Below, piece after piece: positions 54,965 through 64,000 of a stretch of 64,000 bases of DNA. Under the pieces are notes generated by a model. It was given only the letters and a program-made list of their open reading frames with translations. It made no database searches and was not told the DNA's origin. The position numbers were made by a program, and so were the translations under genes. The DNA comes from Phialophora verrucosa (taxonomy: Eukaryota; Ascomycota; Eurotiomycetes; Chaetothyriales; Herpotrichiellaceae). Location: NCBI GenBank assembly GCA_002099365.1, contig MSED01000002.1, forward strand, positions 62,001-126,000, given 5' to 3'. Position 1 is the stretch's first letter; each line of letters opens with the position of its first letter.

Positions 54965-57900
54965 ATGGCTTTGACTGCACAGATCGAAGGGCAGATTCTG
55001 CCCGCTTTGCCCGTCCATCCTCTGAGTCCGCTACCAATCCATTCGTCTACTACGATCTCTTCTCCAGACGCGTTTGAACCTGCTTCAACCGGCTTGGTCC
55101 GATCTGCTAGCTTCACGTACCTCTCTCCGGAGCATTCGGACTCCTCGACGATCAAACGCACCTTTTCCGAACATGTCATCTCTCTGCCTTCCGAGACCAA
55201 GGTCAAGGTCAACGAGAGTGTGCACTCGGCAAACATGGAACTCTTCCGCCGGGTCTCGAGGAAAGCGAAGAGAAAAATGTTGGCAAGTGCCCGATTTTCC
55301 CTATCGGCGGAGGATGATGAGCCACAGTCAAGAGAGGCAAACAATGCGATCAATGAGAAGGAGGAGCAGACGAGGAGTTTGGGCCGTTCCGTAGCCGGGA
55401 CACTTCGTACCTTCGCCCGGAAATCATGGGCGGCTCCCTCCTCATCGAGGTCGACCTCCCCCATCCGGAAAGATGGTGAAACTCCAGAAAGGAAGCGGAG
55501 TTGGTCGCCTAGCAAGAGGAAGGTTGTCGTTGCTGCAAATTCGGTCGCTGTCCCCGAACCAACGGCCTCGAGTCCCCCGCTACGAACATCCCCTGAGGAG
55601 ACTGACCCGCTACCGGAGGCTCCAGCACAGCCGATCCGGGGCCTCGAACAACGACGTTCCACCACTCCCACACCAGTCCAAAGACCGCTCTCGGTCCTTC
55701 TCACCAAGAACAAGAGTGACAACAATCTCAAGCGGATGTCGAGAAATTCTAGTGCGACATCTCTCCGGAGTTTTGTGTCCAACGAGCGATCACAGTCAAG
55801 GCTATCGCTCAATAAGGTTCCCCCCCTGCCTTCCTCTCTTTCGTCCGACCGACTCGCGTCTCTCAACGCCGAAGTCCCCAGAAGAAAAGATCCACTGTGG
55901 GCTGCATTTCGCAACATCGATGGAGAGTACAGTGGCTTCCAGTCAAAAACTAGCCTTCAAAAAGCTAAGGTGCTACGAACAACCCTCATTCCCTTCTTGG
56001 TCAAGCACGAAACCCATCCATCAAACACATCCCTCCGAGCGGAAGATTTGGACAGACGAGTCGTAATTTTGAATAAATGGTGGACAGGGTTGCTGGAGAT
56101 TTTGCATGGAGCAAACAATCAGTCGATATCTGGCACGGACAGACCCGCATTCCTCGAAGCTGCGAACCGAATCATGAGTCGGCCGGAATGGAGAATACCT
56201 GGCTTCGCTTCAACTCCAGGGGAGAGCCCTCGGCGTCATTCAATCTCGAAGTCGAAGTCGACCAATTCGCTTGAATCGGAGGAGGCAGATTTCCTGATCG
56301 ATTCGGTTTATCAGAACGTGCGTAACACTTTTGTCCAGAACCTCCTCTCACAAATGGAGTTTATCACCGGTGTATTGTCACTGAGGACTGCACCTCAAAG
56401 CTTAGTCACCTTTGCCGGAAAAGCCTGTGCTTATGCATTCTTTTTCTGTCCTGGCGTGGCCGACATGCTCATCAGGCTATGGTGTCTTCCAAGTGCTGTT
56501 CTTAGACGCGTGTTCAGGCAGTTTGGCGTTGAGAACGGAGAGAAACTGGACTTGATCTCCAGCGCTCTAGGGAGGAATTTCCCTCCACCCGTTCGGAGTC
56601 TCTGTGTTGGGTCTCAAGCAACCTTCATGCGCCACCTTCAGCGACGAGGCCCAATACCGCCAGGCTCAGAGAAGATCGATTGGTATCAACCCTGGGTTAC
56701 GAGATGGTCCGGCCACAACAGTGATTTGTTCTTCGTCTTCACGAAGCAGTACCATATTCTAGTGTCTGAATTCCTTTCGGAAGACATGTCGCTGAAAGAT
56801 CGCGCGGGAATTCCTGGGATGGTACCAATATGTGCTCAAATGTTGGTCATCCTGGAAACAACCATCTACCGACAAGCTGGCCAGATTGGAGGCGAAAGCT
56901 ACGCTCCCGGCACCGGATCTATCATGGACAACCCAGACGCTTTAGCTACTCTCCCTATGACGATCGCTAATGCAACTCGATCGATTGCTGAGAATCGACT
57001 GATCATGTTGCTGCGAGACGTCATGGGTGACCTGGACCCAGACCGCACCAATCTGAGGAACCTCTTCTCAATATCCTTTGACAGTGTCACTAAAGCGGCG
57101 ACCGTCAAGATCTCCCTGTACAATAACGACGCATGTTTTGTGATTTGTGATTTTATGGAGGAAGTTCTCCCTATCATGTTCCGACACTATCAGACATACA
57201 TTGATACCCCAGTTCTCGACTGGCCGTTCTGGCTGGAAGTCTGCAAGCAGATGCTCCGAAGTCAGACCACCCTTACCCAGATACGAGCGATTACATTCTT
57301 GTACACTAATTGGTCCATTCTAATACATAATGAAGGGCGGAAGCGTCAGCTGGTCCTGGAGTGGCTGTTGAACGCCAACATCTTCGAGAAGCACTTTTGT
57401 CATTGGTCGCCCATGGTGCGACATTACTTTTACCGTCTGTTGTGCTGGAAAGTTGCACGATACGATGGTGAGGTTTCGGACACGGATTTGTAAGTTGAAG
57501 GCCATCAATTTTCTGAGCGGTTACTTACACCCTTGCAGGGAAATCTTGCAGACATTGGCTGCTCGGTTGAACAAATGCTGGGCGAATTATCAATATCTGA
57601 GTGCAGAAGCGGAGATGCGAGGTCTCGTGCCGCCATCATCGGCGCCTTGTTCACCTGCACCCAGCCGTGTCCTCGTTATTGTTCGGACTGACAGTCAACC
57701 AATTATGACGGCCTCCAAGACTCATTTCGAAAGGTATCTGCCAAACTCCGTCGTCACTCAGAATTCGCCCTTTCCGAACCATTCATCCATCCTCAACACT
57801 ATCCCGGCCGCCGACCTGCCAAACCATAGCAACAAGAAACGATGGAGCCTGTTCCGCGGCCTCAATGTTTTCGGTACGCCAGGTAATCATCGACCAGGAG

Positions 57901-58448
57901 AAGTAACACCACCCGGAAGTCCTGACGATAACGGCGTTTCGACCTCCAGCGACAGTCCTGGTCCAAACAGCGCTATCACCGCGCCAAAGAGGCCAGCTAC
58001 CCCACCGCACCAGGCATTTTCGTTCAAATTCTCTCTTGAATACTTTACGTCTCGACCAAACCTGGAAAACAAGAATCGGATGGTGGTAGCGCCACTCCTT
58101 CCTCCTAATGCGCAGGCCATACTCAGATCGCGGCAGAGCTCAGACAGTGGTGTGAGCGGAGGCAGTGGTAGTGGTGTCAGCGAAACCAGCCACAGCGGTG
58201 GAAGCGGGGCGAGTGGTAGTAGTATTTCCCGCGGAAAGGCTAGAGCAAGAGAAGTGAAGCCGCTCAAGCCTAAGGAGCAGGAGATGGGTACAGCACGGTA
58301 CAGCGGGCGATCCCTGGCTGAATGGGCCCAGGTATTGCACGAGTGTCGCAGCTTCTACAGCAGACGTAAGCAGGAGGGTGTCCCACGGGACAGCCTTGTT
58401 GAGACGCCGACAATGGGTGTGGAGAATTTCCGCTTGATGGGTGGCTAA
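54965..58448 (+). CDS. DUF1765-like fungal protein of unknown function
   Basis: Exons 54965-57489 and 57539-58448 with a 49-bp intron (GTAAGT...TTGCAG); 1144 residues. The first 320 residues are Ser/Pro/Arg-rich and probably disordered, with many potential phosphorylation sites. The central 500 residues form a helical, aromatic-rich domain (LNKWWTGLLEILHGANNQSI, DSVYQNVRNTFVQNLLSQME, FAGKACAYAFFFCPGVADML, DWPFWLEVCKQMLRSQTTLT, FEKHFCHWSPMVRHYFYRLL). I match this to the fungal DUF1765 family from memory. The C-terminal 250 residues are again low complexity, with a Gly/Ser repeat near residue 1050. Function unknown; no transmembrane span is certain. Confidence 0.8.
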
Positions 58449-59897
58449 GGACGATTTCTCAGTACACGGAGTTCCTTGCACAGGTATATGACGATGCAGA
58501 GAAGGGCGCAGTTTTGCTTGGATTGCTGGTGAACTTGTTGGACAAATACAGCTAGAGACATACCATGGGTGGATCATTGCTGGGTACGGGCGGCGTCTAT
58601 GGATGAACCGAACAACTACTGGCGAAATAGCTGGTTTGTACAGTGCTTGGATACGGATGGAGCGCCTACTTTGTTGAGTCCATACATGCAACAAATACTG
58701 CCAACATCAATTTTAACCTTCCCTCGTACACTGTCTTCTCGCCGCGGGACTCCTCCGTCCTAGTTCCAACGTTGACGTACAAATCAGGAATAGGTCATAT
58801 CATGAGAGCCTGTATCCATTGTGAACGGCCCGTAGAGTAGTTGAGCTCTCGATCAGAAGAAGTAAGAGGACAGCTGCGAGTGCTCGAAAATGCACCAAAG
58901 CAATCTATTCGTCAATAACTATCGTGTTGGTTCCGGTATTGTCAGCCATTCCGATATCGTTCACTTGACCAGATTGTGCTTCATGTTGCTTGATGTCGTG
59001 AGCTGAAGGTCGTTTTCAACCTGCTCCCTTCACGAGCTGATCGAGAACGCAGGTATCTGGTGGCCAGTCAACGTTGACTAGGCGGGTCAAGTCAAGAAAC
59101 GGTATCATTGCCTCCAAGACGTGCAACATGCTCATGAGCACGGAATACTCAAAACTTGGCAAGGCACCCTTCTGAAGGCGCTATTTCTGAGTTCGCTGGG
59201 CTCTCCCTTGGCAGACATACGGCTGTCTGTGTGCAAGATGCTATACGCTGGAAAATTTGTCTCATCTTTTTGAAGTCTATGACGGACCAGGGACAGACAG
59301 TGACACTGTCCTTGTTGACAGGCCTGGCTATGTTCCTGGTTCTATTCCAGCGAAAAGAGACCGCAGCCTGCGATTTCTGGATATTCGTCAACCTTGGACG
59401 ACCTGGTATGTGTAAGCCTCGCCACGCAACGGACGAAGCAGACGTGGTGGAACATCGTGAGGCACAGAATATGACAGGCGATTCAGCGAGGTCGGGTACA
59501 GCGACTTTGTGTTCGGGCGACACAGGTAGAGGTCAGAGCCATCCGTTGCGCTGGGGTGCATGTATGCTTTTGAGGCTAACGGTGATACTGTAAACCCTGA
59601 CTTCAAAGGCACTAAGCATATACGAGTATTAGTTAGAAATAGTATTCTGAGGACTATCTTGCGTGGGCACATAACGGCAGGGTCTGCCAAGCTTTTCAGC
59701 CTCATCAGTGACGAGGCTCTCGGACTTGACTCAAAAAATCTCAGGACCAAGGATCTCTGTGAAGCGGATAAGTAAGGTATACAATTTCCTCCCTGCGCTT
59801 CCACAATGTTAAATGGCCTCGTGTCTCTAAACCCCAAAGGAACTTCCTGTATGGCACAGAATTAAAACCCTGACCGCGTCTGTATCGACGCGCCCTC
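58449..59897. other. Intergenic, possible small remnant
   Basis: 1.45 kb. At 59191-59415 (+) a 75-codon frame with protein-like ending (VDRPGYVPGSIPAKRDRSLR then FLDIRQPWTTWYV) is open but has no ATG. It could be an exon or a relic. Nothing else recognised. Confidence 0.4.
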
Positions 59898-61617
59898 ATG
59901 GATCGTTACCGGGGGTAATGCCCCTCTGCCGTGCTATTGGATCTCTCCCAAATAACTGACATCCAGCAGTTCCCGGCGATCGCCTGCGCCTCGAGACAGA
60001 CCTAGCCGTGATCCTGACGTCTTCGCTATTGGTTCCGGCGAAAGCTACAGACCTGGGGGCGAGAATTCATACAGACCTTCACTTCGCGATCGAGACCGTT
60101 TCGGCGCAGACTCATGGACTGCAGACAGAAGAGATGTACGGCGGGATGATCGAAGAGAAGAAAGACGAGACGATATCGACTCCTACGTTCCACTCACGAG
60201 CTCACGAGCGACACGCCCACGTAGTCGCTCTCCAGCCTTTCGTCGACGATCACGAACTCCTCCAAACCGACGAGAGGACTTGTTCGCCAACAGAAGATCG
60301 CCACCACGTCGCTACTCTCCAAGAAGGTCACCACCCAGAAGAAGGTCTAGATCGCCACCTGGCGGCAGGGCTCGCAGCCCGCCTGATCCCAAGAGATTTC
60401 GAGACTTCTCACCCGAGCCTAGCCGACGCTCGCCAAAGCGCGAACGACGATTCTCGCCAGACCGAAGCCGGGATCCACGCGACAGATCACCTCTGAGAGA
60501 CTCGGGAAGAGGAGGCGAAAGCTACAGACCGAGATCCAGAAGCCCGCCTCGAAGGAGAGCTCAGAATGACACCTGGGTGAGACGGTCTCCATCACCGAGA
60601 GACTCCGGTCCAGCATCACATGATACCTCACGACGATCATCTCCTCCCCTGCACCCAGACAGAGCAAGTCTGGCAGGTTCTGTAACAAGATCACCAGCAC
60701 CATCAGCCAACCGAAGCCAATATGACAGAGCGGAATCAGCCGCTGGCAGCTATCGTGACAGATCGCCCCCGCCACCGGCACCTGCAGACCCCATGCGAGA
60801 CCGAGATGTGAGCATGCCACGCGAAGATGTCCACATGAACGGCGTCAACGAGCCCCGGCAACCCCCGTCGGGTCCCAGCAGTTATCGGAATGGGAACTAC
60901 GAGAGACCGCCACCTACAGGCCCTTCGCGAAGTTTTAGTCAGCCTGCTCAGTCACCCCCGACCGGTCCCGCGGCGTCAATGTCAATGTCTGCTCACAATA
61001 GGGGTGGAGGTGCGTCCACGCTCAGAGCTCCCTCTGGACCTCGGGGCGCAGTCGGTAGATTCGACGGGCCTCCGCCCCGCGATTACCCAGGTCCACGTGG
61101 TCGAGGCGGCTTGCCCTACCGGGGCCCGGCGCCCTATGGACCCAGGGGTGGAGGCTATGGGCGCGGCGACTTCGGTGGACCCAGTAGTCGAGGAGACTAT
61201 GGAGGAAACAACTACCGTGGCGGTGGCTTTGGGCGTGGAGGCGGTCCTGTTGGAGGCGGTGATCCGTCGTTCCCATTCCGCGGTAACAGCAGCTCGAGCA
61301 CAACTTATCCTCGCACACAGCGCTTCAGCACTGTTCAACAACACCTGGCCACGAACGAGAAGATCGTCCAGGGCGGCAAATTACTGCCTTCCGGTCTCCC
61401 TCCTGATCAAGAAAAGCGGATCAAGATGCTCGAAGCAGAGACTGAGCGCATGCGGGCTGAGATTTTGGAGAAACAGAAACTAAAGAGAGAAGTCCTCAAT
61501 GAATGGGACGTGAGAGAAAGAGAGAGCGAAAGGGAGGCCCTGCGAAGTGATCTTGCTGAGCAGCATCTGCAGCAACTGATGGAGAGCGATGATGGAATTG
61601 GAAGAGCTGCGTTCTAG
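59898..61617 (+). CDS. RS- and RGG-rich protein, probable RNA-processing factor
   Basis: Exon 1 is only 17 nt (59898-59914, MDRYRG). The intron is 55 bp and ends in a tandem CCAGCAG acceptor; exon 2 is 59970-61617, giving 554 residues. The N-terminal 200 residues are packed with RS, SR, RSPP and RDR repeats (RRYSPRRSPPRRRSRSPPGG). A Pro/Ser-rich part follows, then a Gly/Arg/Tyr-rich part (GPRGGGYGRGDFGGPSSRGD) like an RGG box. The last 90 residues are charged and helical (DQEKRIKMLEAETERMRAEI) and should form a coiled coil. No RRM is visible. This architecture is typical of splicing-associated proteins, but the exact family is unknown. Confidence 0.82.
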
Positions 61618-62352
61618 TAGAGGCTACTCGGTCTGGGTTATTTGATCCTTTCGACAGACAAAGGCTGTGGAAACGAAAGAAAGACAAGTTGGGAGGGCGT
61701 CTGATGGAGCGGAACGTGGCATCCAGTTTTCCTCTCGCCTTTGGCGCCCCCCCCCCCCCCCCGCGGGGAGGGGTTCCCTTCCGGCGGGAAAAGGACCACC
61801 CAAGTCAGTGCGTCTAAACCGGAGTGTCAACGAAGTTCGAAAGCGATTGACTCGGACCAGACCGTGACTCAAGAGCTGGCCGAAAGTGACACCCCACACG
61901 AAGATCAGAATGAAATATCAGGCGTTCCGCTTCAACTACTTTGCTGGCATAGCGATATCAGGTCGGAAGGATAGGCGGGGCTGATTTGGGTTCTAAAAAG
62001 CAAGGAGCTTGGATCGAAAAGAATCAAAAAAAGTTCACCGTTATTTGCAGTGTCACTGCCTCCGCTGGGATTGATTGGACATAGCAAGCGAGCATTGGGC
62101 TAAACAGCGCACTTCACTTTGGGAAATGTGAATGAATGTTTGCAATCCAATACGGTCTGATTTCCTTTGCAATTTCTCCGAATGGACAGACCTGAGAAAG
62201 AGCAGCCACTAGAGGACATGTCGGCGGCGCCTCGTTCGATATTTGAACTCGGGTCATCGGGCAGGCTCAGCTCGTCGGTTTCCCCCCGGCCACCTTTTGA
62301 CGACATCACCACTTTCCCCTCCCTTGGTACCGTCCAATTCATATACACACCT
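61618..62352. other. Intergenic between convergent genes
   Basis: 735 bp of convergent 3' flanks with a 16-nt C homopolymer listed separately. No gene recognised. Confidence 0.5.
61747..61762. repeat. C16 homopolymer followed by G-rich segment
   Basis: Sixteen consecutive C residues directly followed by GCGGGGAGGGG. The pair could fold as a C/G hairpin, an i-motif or a G-quadruplex. Its exact length may be affected by sequencing error. Confidence 0.7.
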
Positions 62353-63378
62353 CTACGAGCCAACCGCTCGGCCGCCATCTACCTCCAGATTCACGCCGGT
62401 GACAAACTTTCCCTCGTCACTCGCCAGGAAAGCGGCCACATTCGCTACATCCTTCGGATCCGTCAGTCTCCCCAGCGGCACATTGAAGAGGAACTTCTTC
62501 ATGTTATCCTCGGTGTAGGGCACACCGACGAAGCTCTCGAAGAGGCCAGTTCCGGAAAGAAGGGGGCAGAGTGCATTGATTCGGATTTGGTCTTTGCCGA
62601 ATTCCGCGGCGAGGCCCTTCGTTGCCTGTTGAGAAATTGTCAGTACTCTTGTGTTTGGAGAGGGCAGGATGTGTCGACTGGACGTACATTCGCGACAGCG
62701 CCTTTACTAGCATTATACCACACTAAGCCCGGCCTCGGCCTCATAGCGCCGATACTTGCAACGTTGATGATGGAGCCGCCACCCCGATTCTTCAAGGCAG
62801 GAATCGCAGCTCCCACACTCAAGAAGATACTCTTGACATTCACGGCAAAGACCCTATCGTATTCGTCCTCTGTAACTTCCAGTGTGGGCTTGTTCTTGTA
62901 GCTTGTACCGGCGTTGTTGACCAGTATATCCAGGCCCCCGAACTTCGAGACGGCCAGGTCAACCATCTTTTGCCAGTCAGAGCTGGATGTGACATTCGCC
63001 GTGACCAGTGCGACGTGCGTGTCCGCGGCGTCGGCGTAGGCTTTCTGCAGGCCTTGTTCGTTCATGTCGGCCGCAACGACCTTCGCTCCTTCTTCGATGA
63101 ATTTACGGACAGTGGCGAGGCCGAAGCCTGAGGCGGCTCCTGTGGATGGACTGTTAGCGAGGAGCTATTCGCGACGAAGGTGCTTTTCCAGCGACAGCAG
63201 CTGGGCCGGACTGTGTGCTGCGAAACCATGGGAACGTGCCCTGGGCTTGTCGGGTCTACTTGACGCATTTGACGTTCATTCTCAAGCGAAATCAGAAGAC
63301 CGGAGTCCTACCTGTCACTATGGCTACTTTGTTGGCCAACCTGCCGGTGCCCGTTTGTACTTCGTGGAGGCCTGACAT
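62353..63378 (-). CDS. Short-chain dehydrogenase/reductase (classical SDR)
   Basis: NAD(P)-dependent oxidoreductase of unknown substrate. Exons 63312-63378, 62688-63139 and 62353-62625, with introns of 172 bp (GTAGGA...TCCACAG) and 62 bp (GTACGT...CTCAACAG); 263 residues. The spliced protein has the Rossmann motif VAIVTGAASGFGLATVRKF, the structural motif LDILVNNAG, the catalytic Ser in SIINVASIGAM and YNASKGAVA with the Tyr/Lys pair. It ends with the usual SDR signature DEGKFVTGVNLEVDGGRAVG. An Asp at the end of strand 2 (AADMNEQG) favours NAD over NADP. It is close to the right edge and has no pathway neighbours. Confidence 0.94.
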
Positions 63379-64000
63379 GGTGATTGTCGGCTTATTCAAC
63401 ACTGATTTATGGGATGTGGAGGGAAATGAGGATCCGTCAGCACACCGCGAATGGGTAACAAGCAAGCAGAACAGCTACAGGATATTGGTACTTCGTGGGG
63501 GACAAAGACCGGAGGGAGATATAAGGGATTGGGACGCCTCCCTTCCCCGCAGCGATCACCATGTTCCAGTTGAAGACGCGACCATGATGTATTCTCGCGG
63601 ACTCGGAAGTCCAGCAGAGGGGTAAAGGGTTCAAGTGAGGACAAGGGAAGTCCGCAAGAAGTTTGCGGGGAAAGAAATGCAAGGTGAAAGCGAGTGATGC
63701 GGAGATGGTGGCTTCGAGGACGAATGGAATGAGGCTGCTCAACTCAGCTCGTTTCCGAGATGCCGGGAATCGTCCGAAGCCATGGTACGCATTGGATAAA
63801 CACGCAGTTTCCGAGATGCGCCCGTCTCCGTCGTATTGGATAAACACGAGGACGTCTGCCCTTGTTCATGTTCAAGCGTGCGTACGAGGCTAGAATGACC
63901 TCGTGTTCGACTGCGACCATGCCGGTTCGGTCGCCGGTGGAATGGAGGGACGTGGTACGACCGTATTCCCGGAGAGCTGTACCTAGCACAAGGGGCAAGC
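63379..64000. other. Upstream region of SDR gene to window edge
   Basis: 622 bp holding the motif repeat listed next. Short overlapping minus-strand frames (63437-63847, 63744-63998) have no recognisable content. Confidence 0.5.
63752..63848. repeat. Second site of the TTTCCGAGATGC motif, with spaced direct repeat
   Basis: TTTCCGAGATGC occurs at 63752-63763 and again at 63808-63819. The second copy continues to GCCCGTCTCC, the same arm arrangement as at 28.95 kb. ATTGGATAAACACG follows each copy (63791-63804 and 63835-63848), so the unit is a diverged tandem duplication of roughly 45-55 bp. Confidence 0.7.

Noticed and set aside
54736..55917. 393-codon antisense frame over the 5' part of the DUF1765-like gene
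   Set aside because: Leu/Ser/Arg-rich shadow of the Ser/Glu/Lys-rich sense sequence.

Overview
The window looks like nuclear DNA of a filamentous ascomycete (Pezizomycotina). Evidence: about 25 intron-poor genes on both strands; short GT-AG introns, mostly 47-93 bp, with CTAAC or CTGAC branch points; a GPI-anchored SUN-family wall protein; a fungal carnitine carrier; fungal-type INCENP, Nma111 and DUF1765-like proteins. A Eurotiomycete, possibly Chaetothyriales, is a guess from protein flavour and cannot be proved here. I found no rRNA, tRNA, CRISPR array, transposase or secondary-metabolite cluster.

Layout. 0-9.9 kb: RAD3/XPD helicase (-) head-to-head with the ribosome-quality-control ligase LTN1 (+), then the PP2A methyltransferase PPM1 (+). 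11.3-16.2 kb: SUN wall protein (+), ESCRT-III-related IST1 (+), AP-2 sigma (-). 16.2-18.8 kb: a sparse 2.6 kb gap holding one small open frame that ends in a CaaX box. 18.8-25 kb: mitochondrial carnitine carrier, an orphan six-span membrane protein, a UBC7-type E2 in three exons and a mitochondrial 1-Cys peroxiredoxin, all on the minus strand. 25-35 kb: INCENP/Sli15 (-) head-to-head with an acyl-CoA dehydrogenase (+), then Hsp90 co-chaperone CNS1 (+) and an SS18/Snf11-like SWI/SNF subunit (+). 35-44 kb: Nma111 (+), an eight-exon reticulon (+) and a 4CL-like acyl-CoA ligase (-). 44-46.5 kb: a poorly resolved stretch with one plausible unknown gene. 46.5-64 kb: SF3B2/Cus1 (-), a double-GFA-domain protein (-), TFIIB (-) head-to-head with ATP synthase subunit h (+), a DUF1765-like protein (+), an RS/RGG protein (+) and an SDR oxidoreductase (-).

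The content is mainly housekeeping: transcription and repair (RAD3, TFIIB, SWI/SNF), splicing (SF3B2, RS/RGG protein), protein quality control (LTN1, UBC7, CNS1), membrane traffic (AP-2, IST1, reticulon), and fatty-acid and mitochondrial metabolism (carnitine carrier, acyl-CoA dehydrogenase, acyl-CoA ligase, Prx1, ATP14). The fatty-acid genes are scattered, not operon-like. The most interesting leftovers are the CaaX-ending small ORF, a CGAGA-N7/8-TCTCG inverted-repeat motif in two intergenic regions 35 kb apart, an unusual insertion in AP-2 sigma, a probable GC-AG intron in the reticulon gene, and a presequence-like in-frame extension upstream of Nma111.

Gene models with introns were spliced by hand from family knowledge and splice signals. 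Exon boundaries are given in each entry.
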